Of a stretch of DNA of 44,425 bases, positions 31,871 through 41,162 are shown piece after piece. A program made the position numbers and the translations under genes. The notes beneath the pieces are model-generated. The model was given only the letters and a program-made list of their open reading frames with translations, was not told where the DNA came from and did not search any database. The number at the start of each line of letters is the position of its first letter. The first letter of the stretch is position 1. The stretch comes from Geobacillus proteiniphilus. GTDB taxonomy: Bacteria; Bacillota; Bacilli; Bacillales; Anoxybacillaceae. The DNA lies in contig NZ_MQMG01000030.1 of NCBI RefSeq assembly GCF_001908025.1, positions 1-44,425 of the forward strand, given 5' to 3'.

Positions 31871-33175
31871 TTATCCGTTCCATTGGATCGCTTGAATTTG
31901 GTCGAATTGTTCCGTTTCTTCGCGGACGCGTTCAATGTCAGCCCCAAGCGCAGCCAACTTTTCGTGGAAGCGGACATACCCGCGGTCGAGATGACGAAGC
32001 TCGGTCACGCGCGTGTAGCCGTCCGCCGCGAGTCCAGCCAAAATCAACGCCGCCGCTGCGCGCAAATCGGTGGCCGCCACTTCGGCGCCTTGCAGCTGGC
32101 ACGGGCCATTGATAATGACGGAACGCCCTTCAATTTTAATATCGGCGTTCATGCGCCGGAATTCCTCCACATGCATAAAGCGATTTTCAAACACCGTCTC
32201 GGTGATCATGCTCGTGCCTTCCGCTTTCAACAAGAGAGCCATCATTTGCGACTGCATGTCGGTCGGAAAGCCCGGGTATGGCATCGTTTTAATGTCGACG
32301 GCTTTCAGCTTTTCCGGACCGATAACACGCACGCCGTTTTCCTCTTCAATGACGGTCACGCCCATTTCTTCGAGTTTGGCGATCAGCGAGCCTAAATGTT
32401 CCGGAACGGCTCCTTGCACGAGGACATCGCCGCCGGTGATCGCCGCCGCCACCATAAACGTGCCGGCTTCGATGCGGTCCGGAATGACCGTATGCGTTGT
32501 GCCGACGAGCTCGTCAACTCCCTCGATTCGAATCGTTCCGGTGCCGGCGCCGCGCACTTTGGCGCCCATCGCGTTCAAAAAGTTCGCCAAATCGACGATT
32601 TCCGGCTCTTTGGCGCAGTTTTCGATCACAGTCGTGCCTTCCGCGAGCACGGCGGCCATCATAATGTTTTCCGTCGCCCCGACGCTTGGAAAGTCCAAAT
32701 AAATTTTGGCGCCGCGGAGCCGTCCGTTCACTTCCGCATCAATAAAGCCGTTGCCGACTTTCACGGACGCGCCCATCGCTTCAAATCCTTTTAAATGTTG
32801 ATCGATCGGGCGCGAACCGATGGCGCAACCGCCCGGCAGCGCCACGCGGGCTCGGCCGTTGCGCGCCAACAGCGGCCCCATGACAAGCACCGACGCGCGC
32901 ATTTTTCGCACATATTCAAACGGCGCTTCCACCGTCAACGGACCGGTGGCATCGACGGTGACCGTCTCGTCGGCAATGTGCACATCGGCGCCTAAATAGC
33001 GGAGCACTTCACTGATTGTATATACATCGGAAAGAGCAGGCACATCATGAATCGTACTAATTCCTTTCGTAGCCAATAGAGTAGCGGCGATGACGGGCAG
33101 CACGGCATTTTTTGCGCCTTCCACTTTGACGGTGCCGCTCAACCGGTTTCCGCCACGGACGATGATCTTTTCCAA
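31871..33175 (-). CDS. murA: UDP-N-acetylglucosamine 1-carboxyvinyltransferase MurA
   Basis: A 434-residue enolpyruvyl transferase that begins peptidoglycan synthesis by joining PEP to UDP-GlcNAc. The active-site Cys117 is seen in [11 protein letters not shown], and the N-terminal [11 protein letters not shown] and [15 protein letters not shown] blocks are typical. TTG 33175 is chosen as start because GGAGGGG lies seven to eight bases upstream and the family begins MEKIIVRGG; the frame extends 22 codons further without support. Position next to ywmB and spoIID matches B. subtilis murAA, the essential copy. The native Cys predicts fosfomycin sensitivity at this target. Confidence 0.96.
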   Translation of the reverse strand: MEKIIVRGGNRLSGTVKVEGAKNAVLPVIAATLLATKGISTIHDVPALSDVYTISEVLRYLGADVHIADETVTVDATGPLTVEAPFEYVRKMRASVLVMGPLLARNGRARVALPGGCAIGSRPIDQHLKGFEAMGASVKVGNGFIDAEVNGRLRGAKIYLDFPSVGATENIMMAAVLAEGTTVIENCAKEPEIVDLANFLNAMGAKVRGAGTGTIRIEGVDELVGTTHTVIPDRIEAGTFMVAAAITGGDVLVQGAVPEHLGSLIAKLEEMGVTVIEEENGVRVIGPEKLKAVDIKTMPYPGFPTDMQSQMMALLLKAEGTSMITETVFENRFMHVEEFRRMNADIKIEGRSVIINGPCQLQGAEVAATDLRAAAALILAGLAADGYTRVTELRHLDRGYVRFHEKLAALGADIERVREETEQFDQIQAIQWNG

Positions 33176-33206
33176 GGTATTCCCCTCCGCGTCCAATTTC
33201 TCTATA

Positions 33207-33962
33207 TTAGTATTCAATGGTAATGATTGGGGTTCCAACAACGACGCGCGTCTTGCCGCCCAATCTTTCTCTCAAGGCGAGTTGCAGGTTGATCGGCTGA
33301 TGATTGGCGGTTGGGAGAACGTTCTTCCACTGCCCAGTATATGCAGACAGGGAAACGAGTGACTCTTCCCGCAGCCACTCGACAGGCGTCGCTTGAAAAT
33401 CGCGAAGCAATTGAGAAGCTTGATCGAACAAACCACCTTCCATATTACCACTGAACTCGCCTTCCATACAAGCAAAAAATGTAGGGTGATTCACAAATAG
33501 TCCGTTCGTCGTTTTTTGAATGTGCTGTGCTGCTTCTTTCCACCCAGCTTGGCTCCACGTTGAACCGGTCGCTTCATAGAGGATATACGTTTGCGGCGTT
33601 CCATTTGTGACGGTCATCACGAGCTGGATTTGTTCACGAAAAAAGGAATGTTCGTTCGTGCCGATCACTTTTTGCCAATGGCTAGCTTGGTGGAACGTCC
33701 AGCGAAAGGAGCGGTATGTTTGTTTGAACTCCGCCATTTTTTTGAAAAAGTCCGCATCATTTTGAATATCGTGGGCATACTCTCTTGTGTACACGACCCA
33801 GCGGCCGAGCGAGGCACCGTGCTGCGCCAATGTGTGCGCCATCATTTCCAACGGTTCGGACCATTCGTTCCCCCGCGCGCCTTCCGTCCGGTATTGCCCT
33901 GCGGCCAACAACAAGACCGCGGCGGCCAGCGCCACCAGCCAACAGATTGGATTTTTTCTCAT
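33207..33962 (-). CDS. ywmB: YwmB family exported protein
   Basis: A 251-residue protein with an N-terminal signal or anchor (residues about 7-25, [15 protein letters not shown]). The rest is an alpha/beta protein with [21 protein letters not shown] and [11 protein letters not shown], matching the YwmB family (PF08680, TATA-box-binding-like fold). Start ATG 33962 follows GAGAGGAAGGG. It precedes murA by 31 bases and is probably co-transcribed. Its function is not known; constant linkage to murA and spoIID suggests an envelope role. Confidence 0.88.
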   Translation of the reverse strand: MRKNPICWLVALAAAVLLLAAGQYRTEGARGNEWSEPLEMMAHTLAQHGASLGRWVVYTREYAHDIQNDADFFKKMAEFKQTYRSFRWTFHQASHWQKVIGTNEHSFFREQIQLVMTVTNGTPQTYILYEATGSTWSQAGWKEAAQHIQKTTNGLFVNHPTFFACMEGEFSGNMEGGLFDQASQLLRDFQATPVEWLREESLVSLSAYTGQWKNVLPTANHQPINLQLALRERLGGKTRVVVGTPIITIEY

Positions 33963-34016
33963 CTTCGTTCCCTTCCTCTCCTTACTTGTTATTGTTGCCA
34001 CCGGACAAGGGAACAT

Positions 34017-34051
34017 ACGTCAAAAAAATCGACAACCGGCGATTTTTGAAA
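34017..34051 (-). terminator. terminator between ywzB and ywmB
   Basis: Minus strand AAAAATCG-CCGGTTGT-CGATTTTTTT. The stem is AT-rich but the T-run is strong. It lies well after ywzB and just before the ywmB leader. The 34052-34217 stretch shows no gene. Confidence 0.65.
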
Positions 34052-34217
34052 CGGTTTTCATAAATAAACATCAAAGCGGAGGGCAAACGGCCGAGAATCC
34101 ATGGAAGAAGGGGACGGCGAGCAAAGAGGCGGCGGCAAGAACGGATCGACCGGACAGAGGGCGGGGCAAGCGGGCAATTGGAGGGGGAGCCGAAGCACCA
34201 CGGCGCCCCGGGCCTCC

Positions 34218-34457
34218 CTATTCGCGGAACAAATACGGCAAATCGGTTGACCAAGCCCAATAGTCAAGGAAAAAGTTCGCCACCGTCGAGCCGATGGCAA
34301 TCGTCAATAAAATGTACAGCAGCCGCCCTTGAACGACGCGGTTCGGCCGAAGCAGCACCTCGAGCCTCACCGCCTGCAGCGTCCACCACGTCACCGCTAG
34401 AAACGCCAAATGAACGATAATCGAAATCAACGCTTGTTGGCCGATGACCGGCATCAT
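34218..34457 (-). CDS. ywzB: YwzB-like DUF1146 small membrane protein
   Basis: A 79-residue protein with two membrane helices (residues about 8-28 and 45-65: LISIIVHLAFLAVTWW and LLYILLTIAIGSTVA) and a basic loop between them with LRPNRVVQGR. This matches DUF1146 (YwzB), a conserved Bacillaceae protein usually found between the ATP synthase or nuo genes and ywmB/murA. Start at ATG 34457, seven bases after GAGGTG; ATG 34454 is an alternative. Function unknown. Confidence 0.88.
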   Translation of the reverse strand: MMPVIGQQALISIIVHLAFLAVTWWTLQAVRLEVLLRPNRVVQGRLLYILLTIAIGSTVANFFLDYWAWSTDLPYLFRE

Positions 34458-34500
34458 CAAGTTTCACCTCTTTCTCAAGCATATGTGAAACGGCGCATAC

Positions 34501-34792
34501 GACGCATCACCTCTTTTCCAAAACGCAGCGAGCAGCCAAAGCACTTCATGCGTTTCGAAAACAGGTTAAGCGGCGCATGACAAGCTCTTCTCCCCCGAAA
34601 CAGAGCCGGCCGCGCATCCAAGGTGCTCCTCGATCCCGAAACAAAGCCAGCGGGATGAGCATTCCCCTCTTTCTATAAAAATGCGTAGGCCTTGAAACTT
34701 CATGCTAGGTGGAAAGCAAACATTGCTCGATGGAGCTTTCCTGCGCAAAGCACGCAGCGCATCCCCTCCTTTCCAAACGAAGCCGGCGGCGC
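34501..34792. repeat. four imperfect copies of a 35-43 base repeat, ywzB-nuoN spacer
   Basis: On the plus strand the copies are at about 34501-34537, 34573-34615, 34612-34654 and 34757-34792. The common core is GCGCATC, C/T-rich, CTTTCC or TCCCG, AAAC, AAGCCGGC, GC. Read on the minus strand each copy becomes a GCCGGCTTTGTTT-like block, a GGAAAGAGG-like purine run and GATGCGC. The copies differ at many bases and spacing is irregular, so this is not a CRISPR. No gene is supported in the spacer. Confidence 0.6.
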
Positions 34793-34825
34793 AAAAAAAG
34801 AGGAGAGGCATTCTCCCTCTCCCTT
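34793..34825 (-). terminator. terminator after nuoN
   Basis: Minus strand GGAGAGG-GAGAATG-CCTCTCC followed by TCTTTTTTTG, about 15 bases after the nuoN stop. It closes the nuo operon. Confidence 0.88.
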
Positions 34826-34835
34826 TATTCTACCG

Positions 34836-36329
34836 TTACGGCAAAAAATCGCCAAAATGCCCGAACTGGGCGAGCATATCGTAAGCAAGCCCCGGCGCCC
34901 ATCCGATCGCCAACGTTCCAAGCGCGCAAAGAACGACGGCGGTCGACAGCCCGGCCGGCAGCCGGCCAAGCGGCGCGGTGAACGTCGGGCGGAAAAAGAG
35001 CTGGACGATCAAATTGAAATAATACACGTACGAGATGACGGTCGTGATCGCCATCACGGCGGCGAGCACATAATGGCCCGGCTCTGTGACGACAAGGCCG
35101 ATGAAAATATGCAGCTTGGCGATAAAGCCAGCCGTTCCTGGGATGCCGGCGAGCGAGAGCAAAAACAGCCCGAGCGCCACAGCCAGCAGCGGACGGTGCC
35201 GATATAAGCCGGCGAGCCCATCCAAATCATCGGATCCCGTTTCATTGACAATATGGGCGATAATGGCAAACGCCCCGATGTTCATCAACGTATAGACGAG
35301 CAAATACATCCAGAGCGAATCGATCATCGCCCATGACATCGCGGCAAACCCGGCGAGCAAGTAGCCGGCGTGGGCGATGCTCGAGTAGGCGAGCAGCCGC
35401 TTTAAACTCCGCTGCCGAAGCGCCACGACGCTGCCGATGATCATCGTCAGCCCGGCCAATACGGTGATGACCGGCTGCATCGACAAAAGGAGCGATGACG
35501 GATCCCGCCCTTCTGCCGGCGCAGCGGCAAAGATCGTCACCAGCAAACGGAGAAGAAGGACAAAGCCGGCCGTTTTCGACACGACGGCAAAAAACGCCGT
35601 CGCCGGAACGGGCGCCCCTTCATACACGTCCGGCGCCCACATATGAAACGGAACAGTCGCCAGCTTAAACGAAACGCCGATGAGCAAAAGCAGAAACGCC
35701 AAAGCAAGCATGTACGGCTCGTTCGTCTCCTGCAAGCGGCGCGCGATGCCGCCGAGATTCGTCGTTCCGGTCAAGCCGAACAAATAGCTCATGCCAAACA
35801 GCATGATGGCGGTGGCGATGCCGCCGTTAATGACATATTTGAGCGCCGCCTCGTTCGATGCCGGCGCCGTTTTGCGCAAACCGGCCAAAATGTAGGACGA
35901 CACCGAAAGCAGCTCAAGGCTGACAAATAGTGTAAGCAAGTCGCCGCTAGACGCCATCATCATCGCCCCAAGCAGCGCAAACAACATCATATAGGCAAAT
36001 TCGCCGCGGTGCGGACTGCCTTCTTTCGGCGCCCATTCGGCCACTAAAAGCAGAGCGAGCGCTCCGCCAGCCAGCAAAATGAGCTTGAACGCTTTGGCGA
36101 ACGCATCGAGCCGGAACGTATCATGCAAAATCGATGCCGACCCGGCCGGGATCATCGCCGCTGTCGCGATCATAGCGAGCGCCGCCGCCGCCGCGGCGCC
36201 CCAAGCAAGCGGCCGGCGGCTTCGATCACTCGGCAGCGCCAAGTCAATCACCAACAGCGCTATGGCGGCCGCGAGGACGATCCATTCGGGCGCCATCATG
36301 CTCCAATCGGATTGCCATACATCGTTCAT
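34836..36329 (-). CDS. nuoN: NADH-quinone oxidoreductase subunit N
   Basis: A 497-residue antiporter-like proton-pumping subunit of complex I with about 14 membrane helices. Landmarks are SLELLSVSSYIL (about residue 134, with the key Glu), FKLATVPFHMWAPDVYEGAP with the broken-helix Lys region (about 230), LKRLLAYSSIAHAGYL (about 300) and LAGIPGTAGFIAK. The stop-to-start gap from nuoM is only four bases. It is the last gene of the operon. Confidence 0.96.
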   Translation of the reverse strand: MNDVWQSDWSMMAPEWIVLAAAIALLVIDLALPSDRSRRPLAWGAAAAAALAMIATAAMIPAGSASILHDTFRLDAFAKAFKLILLAGGALALLLVAEWAPKEGSPHRGEFAYMMLFALLGAMMMASSGDLLTLFVSLELLSVSSYILAGLRKTAPASNEAALKYVINGGIATAIMLFGMSYLFGLTGTTNLGGIARRLQETNEPYMLALAFLLLLIGVSFKLATVPFHMWAPDVYEGAPVPATAFFAVVSKTAGFVLLLRLLVTIFAAAPAEGRDPSSLLLSMQPVITVLAGLTMIIGSVVALRQRSLKRLLAYSSIAHAGYLLAGFAAMSWAMIDSLWMYLLVYTLMNIGAFAIIAHIVNETGSDDLDGLAGLYRHRPLLAVALGLFLLSLAGIPGTAGFIAKLHIFIGLVVTEPGHYVLAAVMAITTVISYVYYFNLIVQLFFRPTFTAPLGRLPAGLSTAVVLCALGTLAIGWAPGLAYDMLAQFGHFGDFLP

Positions 36330-36333
36330 GTGA

Positions 36334-37941
36334 TCAACCCCCTAGCCCGTTCATCATCGTCTCTACGACGGCCGTAAGCGGTGCGGCCAATAGCTGCGGA
36401 TAGACGCCGACGGCCACGATCAACGCGACGAGGATGAACGCCGGCACAGCTTCTTTTCCTTGCAAGTCAACGACGCCCCCTTGCGGTTCACCTAGGCTTG
36501 CCCCAGATGTTTGCGGTTCACATATGCTCACTGCAGATGCTTGCGGCTCACGCCAGCCCATGACCGCTTCCTGCCGGTCGCGGGGGCGGCCGAACGTGAT
36601 ATCAAGGACGGCTTTCAGCGAGTAGACAGCGGCGAAGATCAATCCAAGCGCCCCAACTGCGGCAAGGGCCGGCTTCGTTTGAAACAGCCCGAGAAACGAC
36701 GTGAATTCACCGACAAATCCCGCCAGCCCCGGCAGACCGAGCAAGGCGAGCGCCGCTGTGAGCAAATACCCGGAAAAGAGCGGCATCGCTTTCGTCAGTC
36801 CGCCAAGCCGGTTGATGTCCGTTGTTCCCATTCGATGAGTGAGCACGCCGACAAGCAAAAACGACAAGGCCGAGATGAGTCCGTGAGCCACCGATTGAAA
36901 GATCGCTCCTTGAATGCCGGCCTCATTCAACGCACCGAGTCCGATGAGCACGACCCCCATATGCGACACGCTCGAGTAGGCGAGCACGCGCTTCAATTCG
37001 CGCTGGCGAAGCGCCAACAGCGCGCCGTACAGCACGTTGATGACGCCAAATAGAGCGAGAACGCCGGCAAACGAGCGGAACTCATCCGGAAACAAGCCGA
37101 CCCCGAAGCGAATCATCCCATACGCTGCGATTTTCAGCAACACCCCGGCATGAAGCATCACCACCGGCGGCGGCGCTTCGACGTGGACGCGGATGAGCCA
37201 GCGGTGGAACGGAACAGCCGGCAGCTTGACGGCAAATGCCAACAGCAGCCCGCCGAGCAGCCAGCGACGCCCTTCCTCCGTCAGCGGCGCAATCAGTTGC
37301 CCTTCCGCCGCTGGATTATGTAACATTTCATGAAGCAAGGCAAAATTCGCTGTTCCAGTTCGGGCAAGCAGCACCGCGATCACGACAAGCAGCAAAGCCG
37401 AGCCGAGCCCGTTGTACAACAAGTAGCTGTACGCCGCCCGCTCGCGCTCAAACCCGCCCCACTTGCCGACAAGCAAAAACATGGCGACCAACGTCACTTC
37501 TAAGAAGAGGAAAAACCAAACGAAATTGGCGGCGGAAAATACGCCGAGCATGCCAATCTCAAGCGCCAGCAGCCAGAGAAAATACCCTTTTTTCTCCGTT
37601 TTGACAAGCATCGACGCCAAAGCGGCCAACGTCGCCAACACCGCGGTCAGAACGATAAAGACAAGCGACAGCCCATCGATGCCGAGCTCATAGCGGATCA
37701 CATACGCCGCGTCCGTCAAAAATGGCAAGTCAGCAAGCCGCACCCAGTCCCGCGCTTCGTCGAGCCGCTCGAGGCGAAACCCGCGTCCAGACTGAATGAA
37801 AGCAAACAACGCCAAAATGAGCGGCGGTACGGTGGCGGCCGTTCCGAGCCATTGAATCATTCGTTCATCCGTTTTGCGGACAAACATCAGCAACACGATG
37901 CCTAACAGCGGCGAAAAGACGAGCAGCGATAAAAACATCAT
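36334..37941 (-). CDS. nuoM: NADH-quinone oxidoreductase subunit M with a small repeat insertion
   Basis: A 535-residue antiporter-like subunit with the family features FLFLEVTLVAMFLLVGKWGG (key Glu, about residue 145), AVKLPAVPFHRWLIRVHVEAPP (Lys region, about 230), LKRVLAYSSVSHMGVV and LGLPGLAGFVGEF. Between the last helices (residues about 455-487), after FGRPRDRQEAVMG, sits a segment of 10-residue units ending in EPQ (REPQ, CEPQ, GEPQ), encoded by a 30-bp tandem repeat. Its start overlaps the nuoL stop by four bases. The insertion keeps the frame and lies in a loop, so the pump should still fold. Confidence 0.96.
   Translation of the reverse strand: MMFLSLLVFSPLLGIVLLMFVRKTDERMIQWLGTAATVPPLILALFAFIQSGRGFRLERLDEARDWVRLADLPFLTDAAYVIRYELGIDGLSLVFIVLTAVLATLAALASMLVKTEKKGYFLWLLALEIGMLGVFSAANFVWFFLFLEVTLVAMFLLVGKWGGFERERAAYSYLLYNGLGSALLLVVIAVLLARTGTANFALLHEMLHNPAAEGQLIAPLTEEGRRWLLGGLLLAFAVKLPAVPFHRWLIRVHVEAPPPVVMLHAGVLLKIAAYGMIRFGVGLFPDEFRSFAGVLALFGVINVLYGALLALRQRELKRVLAYSSVSHMGVVLIGLGALNEAGIQGAIFQSVAHGLISALSFLLVGVLTHRMGTTDINRLGGLTKAMPLFSGYLLTAALALLGLPGLAGFVGEFTSFLGLFQTKPALAAVGALGLIFAAVYSLKAVLDITFGRPRDRQEAVMGWREPQASAVSICEPQTSGASLGEPQGGVVDLQGKEAVPAFILVALIVAVGVYPQLLAAPLTAVVETMMNGLGG
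36481..36570 (-). repeat. 30-bp tandem repeat inside nuoM
   Basis: Three adjacent 30-base units start at 36481, 36511 and 36541, each opening TTGCGG(T/C)TCAC on the plus strand. The first two also share AGATG near their end; the third is similar only in its first 11 or so bases. In the protein this gives units ending EPQ at a 10-residue period. Confidence 0.85.
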
Positions 37942-39791
37942 AGCCAGTACCCCCCTGTTAAGGCGAAAATGACGACCAAAATCGCCAATCCGGCCACCGT
38001 CACCGCCCCATACGTCTGCGCCTGCCCGTTTTGCCCGCGCGACCCAGCTGAGGCAGCCGCGCCGACAATGCCGGCGGCAAGCCGGGCGAGCCCTTCAACA
38101 AGGAAGCGGTCGACATACGCCAACAGGCGGCTGATCCATGACACAAGCGACACGACCGTCAAACGGTAAATGTCATCGATGTAGTAATGACGGCGCAGCA
38201 GCTCATCAACATACGGAACACGCGCGGACAGCCAATCGCGCGGCATTTTCTGCGCCCCGTACATCAGCCAAGCGAGAAAAATCCCTGCAAACGACACGAT
38301 CGTCGCCACAACAACGATCCATCCCGGCGCCGCTTCATGACGATACGCTCCATCCGTCAACCATTCGCCAAGGAACGAGCCAAACCACGGCGTTTGCATG
38401 TATCCGGATGCAATCGACAGCACGCCGAGCACAAGCATTGGCGCCACCATCGAGGCCGGCGCTTCATGAGCATCCTCATGATGCCGCGCTTTGCCGGCAA
38501 AGACGAGGAAAAAGAGCCGGAACATATAAAACGACGTCAACAGCGCGGCAGCGACCGCGAGCCAAAAGAGGAGGCGCGGCCCGTTCGTCCAGGCGGCGGC
38601 CAAAATTTCGTCCTTGCTGAAAAAGCCGGCGAATAGCGGAACCCCGCTGATCGACAGCGCCCCAATGAGGAATAGCGGCGCGGTCCATGGCAGCCGCCGC
38701 CAAAGCCCGCCCATTTCCTCGATGTTTTGCGTACGGACGGCATGAATGACGCTCCCGGCGGCCAAAAAGAGGAGCGCTTTAAAGAACGCATGCGTCGTCA
38801 AATGGAAGATGGCCGCGACATAGCTGCCCGCGCCAAGCGCCAACATCATATAGCCGAGCTGGCTGACCGTCGAATAGGCGAGGACGCGCTTGATGTCCGT
38901 CTGCACCAAGCCGATCGTCGCGGCGAAAATGGCCGTCACCCCGCCGATCGTCGCCACGGTCATCATGGCTGCATGGCTTGCCTCATACAGCGGAAACAAT
39001 GCCGCCACAAGGTACACACCGGCCGCCACCATCGTCGCAGCGTGGATGAGCGCCGACACCGGCGTCGGGCCTTCCATCGCGTCTGGAAGCCATGTATGGA
39101 GCGGAAATTGCCCCGATTTGCCGATGGCGCCGATGAAAATCAAGATCGCCGCGAGCGTCGTCATCCCCGGCGACAGCGTGCCGTCGCCGACGGCGCGGAA
39201 AATGTCATCGTAATCAAAGCTATGCGTTTGCCAAAAGAGCAACATCATGCCGATAAAAAAGCCAACGTCGCCGATGCGCGTCATGATGAACGCTTTTTTC
39301 GCCGCCGCTTTTGCTTCTTCCTTATAGAAGTAAAAACCGATCAGCAAAAACGATCCAAGCCCGACGAGCTCCCAAAAGATGTACGCCTGCAGCAAATTCG
39401 GCGACAGCACAAGACCGAGCATCGCAAACGTAAACAGGCCCAAATACGCGTAAAAGGTGGAAAACCGTTCATCGCCAGCCATGTACCCTTGCGAATACAC
39501 ATGGACGAGCCAGCTGACGAGTGCGACGACGACGAGCATCCAAACGTTTAGGGCGGTGGCGGAAATCCCGACCGTCAACGTCACGCCGCCTATCGTCATC
39601 CATGTCCAGTTTGCCTCATACGTCGACCCGCCGAGGCGGTCCACAAGCACCGCGAGCGCCAAAAGCAGCGACAAGAACGTCGCGGCGATGCCGACATAGG
39701 CGCTTGCTTGTTTCCATCTCCGTCCGAACAGCAGCAACAGAATGAACGAACCAAGCGGGAACAGCGGCACGACCCAAGCTAGGTTCATCAT
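37938..39791 (-). CDS. nuoL: NADH-quinone oxidoreductase subunit L
   Basis: A subunit of about 617 residues, the distal antiporter-like proton channel. Landmarks are FWELVGLGSFLLIGFY (key Glu, about residue 140), GKSGQFPLHTWLPDAMEGPTPVSA (Lys region, about 225), VLAYSTVSQLGYM and GVPLFAGFFSKDE. The C-terminal extension beyond residue 480 includes the lateral helix that spans the other pump subunits. ATG 39791 is taken as start, nine bases after AAGGGG; the ATG at 39800 is too close to that site. Confidence 0.96.
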   Translation of the reverse strand: MMNLAWVVPLFPLGSFILLLLFGRRWKQASAYVGIAATFLSLLLALAVLVDRLGGSTYEANWTWMTIGGVTLTVGISATALNVWMLVVVALVSWLVHVYSQGYMAGDERFSTFYAYLGLFTFAMLGLVLSPNLLQAYIFWELVGLGSFLLIGFYFYKEEAKAAAKKAFIMTRIGDVGFFIGMMLLFWQTHSFDYDDIFRAVGDGTLSPGMTTLAAILIFIGAIGKSGQFPLHTWLPDAMEGPTPVSALIHAATMVAAGVYLVAALFPLYEASHAAMMTVATIGGVTAIFAATIGLVQTDIKRVLAYSTVSQLGYMMLALGAGSYVAAIFHLTTHAFFKALLFLAAGSVIHAVRTQNIEEMGGLWRRLPWTAPLFLIGALSISGVPLFAGFFSKDEILAAAWTNGPRLLFWLAVAAALLTSFYMFRLFFLVFAGKARHHEDAHEAPASMVAPMLVLGVLSIASGYMQTPWFGSFLGEWLTDGAYRHEAAPGWIVVVATIVSFAGIFLAWLMYGAQKMPRDWLSARVPYVDELLRRHYYIDDIYRLTVVSLVSWISRLLAYVDRFLVEGLARLAAGIVGAAASAGSRGQNGQAQTYGAVTVAGLAILVVIFALTGGYWL

Positions 39792-39808
39792 CGTTCCCAT
39801 CCCCTTCT

Positions 39809-40114
39809 CTAATGTTTCAACGAATTGGCTTCATCGACTTGAACCGTCTTCCGGCTGCGGTAAAAAGCGATGAGCGCAGCTAAGCCGACGGCTGCTTCCG
39901 CCGCCGCCACGGCGATCGCAAACAGCGCGAACACGTGCCCGTGAACGCTGGGATGGGCGCCGTATTTGGCAAAAGCGACGAAATTGATGTTGACCGCATT
40001 TAACATCAGCTCAATACAGATGAGCACAATGACCGTATTCCGCTTCGTGAGCGCCCCGTACAGCCCGATGCAAAACAAGATCAGCGCCAACGCTAAATAG
40101 GCCGATAATGTCAT
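39809..40114 (-). CDS. nuoK: NADH-quinone oxidoreductase subunit K
   Basis: A 101-residue subunit with three membrane helices (about 4-22, 29-50, 62-85). The two conserved membrane glutamates appear in [14 protein letters not shown] (about residue 35) and [10 protein letters not shown] (about residue 72), both part of the proton-coupling axis. Overlaps the nuoJ stop by four bases (ATGA). Confidence 0.97.
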   Translation of the reverse strand: MTLSAYLALALILFCIGLYGALTKRNTVIVLICIELMLNAVNINFVAFAKYGAHPSVHGHVFALFAIAVAAAEAAVGLAALIAFYRSRKTVQVDEANSLKH

Positions 40115-40632
40115 TCGTCTTCCGCCCCCTTGCCGTCTTTTTTCGCCAGCACGATCGCGCCAATTAAGGCGACAAGCAAAATGACGGACACGATTTCAAA
40201 CGGAATCGTATAATATGAGTAAAGCGACTTGCCGATCGCCCTAGCGTTGTCGCCCGCCAACGCGCTGCCGTCAGCGCCAAAGTCGAGCTGGCGAATGCCG
40301 AAGTAGACGGCAAGGCCGAAGGCGATAACAGAGAGGGCGGCAACCGCTTTATGCCAGACGCCGCCGGTGGTTTGGCGCTCCCTTTCGTCTGTGTGATGGC
40401 GCGTCAGCATGATCGCAAACAGCATGATGATCGTGATGGCTCCGGAATAGATGAGCACTTGCACAACAGCGACAAATTCGGCTGACAACAGCACGTACAG
40501 CCCGGCAATGCCTAAAAACGTCATGACGAGGGCGATGACCATATGGACGACGTTCGTCAGCTGGAGCATCGTCACTCCCCCGGCAATCGCCGCGAGGGCG
40601 AGCAAGAAAAAGGCGATGTCCGTTCCGCTCAC
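40111..40632 (-). CDS. nuoJ: NADH-quinone oxidoreductase subunit J
   Basis: A 173-residue membrane subunit with five helices. The flexible third helix with the family motif [18 protein letters not shown] is at about residues 59-76. The GTG start at 40632 overlaps the nuoI stop (GTGA), with GGGAGA seven bases upstream. The tail ends in a charged [10 protein letters not shown]. Confidence 0.95.
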   Translation of the reverse strand: MSGTDIAFFLLALAAIAGGVTMLQLTNVVHMVIALVMTFLGIAGLYVLLSAEFVAVVQVLIYSGAITIIMLFAIMLTRHHTDERERQTTGGVWHKAVAALSVIAFGLAVYFGIRQLDFGADGSALAGDNARAIGKSLYSYYTIPFEIVSVILLVALIGAIVLAKKDGKGAEDE

Positions 40633-41048
40633 GGCTTATTCTCCCTTCTTATGTTCGTATCGTTTTCATCGAGCCAGGCCAAATCTTTATACAGAGCGTC
40701 GCGGCTGTATTCCGCGAGCTCAAAGTTGTTCGTCATGACAATCGCTTCCGTTGGGCATACTTCCGTGCACAAATCGCATAAAATGCAAATTTCAAAGTTG
40801 ATGTTGTACGTCTCAATCACTTTCCCTTTTTTCGTCGGATCGGGATGTTTTTTCCCGGTCAGCTGGATGCATTCGGTCGGGCAAATGTTGACACACTGGT
40901 TGCACACGATGCATTTTTCCGGATAAAATTTCTGGATGCCGCGAAACCGATCCGGGAGCGGGAGCGGTTCGTGCGGGTAATCGTACGTCACTTTTTCGCG
41001 CGTCAACTCTTTTAACGTATACGCCAATCCTTTCATCAACCCAATCAT
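40629..41048 (-). CDS. nuoI: NADH-quinone oxidoreductase subunit I (two 4Fe-4S clusters)
   Basis: A 139-residue ferredoxin-like subunit with two complete 4Fe-4S motifs, CIVCNQCVNICPTEC (about residue 50) and CILCDLCTEVCPTEA (about residue 88), which bind clusters N6a and N6b on the electron path to quinone. Start ATG 41048 follows GAGAGGGG; the frame upstream to 41087 is not family sequence. A gap of 114 bases to nuoH, with no visible gene, is the largest within the operon. Confidence 0.96.
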   Translation of the reverse strand: MIGLMKGLAYTLKELTREKVTYDYPHEPLPLPDRFRGIQKFYPEKCIVCNQCVNICPTECIQLTGKKHPDPTKKGKVIETYNINFEICILCDLCTEVCPTEAIVMTNNFELAEYSRDALYKDLAWLDENDTNIRRENKP

Positions 41049-41162
41049 CCGTCTACCCCTCTCATGGGAAAAGTGGCGTTCCGACACGACCTCTGTCCGA
41101 AAGAGGAGGCCATGCTCATGGACGGCTGCCCCCTTCCTGGCAAGACAAGTTGCTTTGTTCCT

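Noticed and set aside
31753-31977. 74-codon minus-strand frame over the end of murA
   Set aside because: Overlaps the murA 3' end and its terminator in another frame; not a gene.
34501-34792. CRISPR array in the ywzB-nuoN spacer
   Set aside because: The repeats are imperfect, not evenly spaced, two of them touch each other, and there are no cas genes.
34566-34811. 81-codon minus-strand frame upstream of ywzB
   Set aside because: It runs through the repeat cluster and the nuoN terminator; no family resemblance and no usable ribosome site.
38727-39551. 274-codon plus-strand frame opposite nuoL
   Set aside because: His/Arg-rich antisense shadow of nuoL with no domain or proper start signal.
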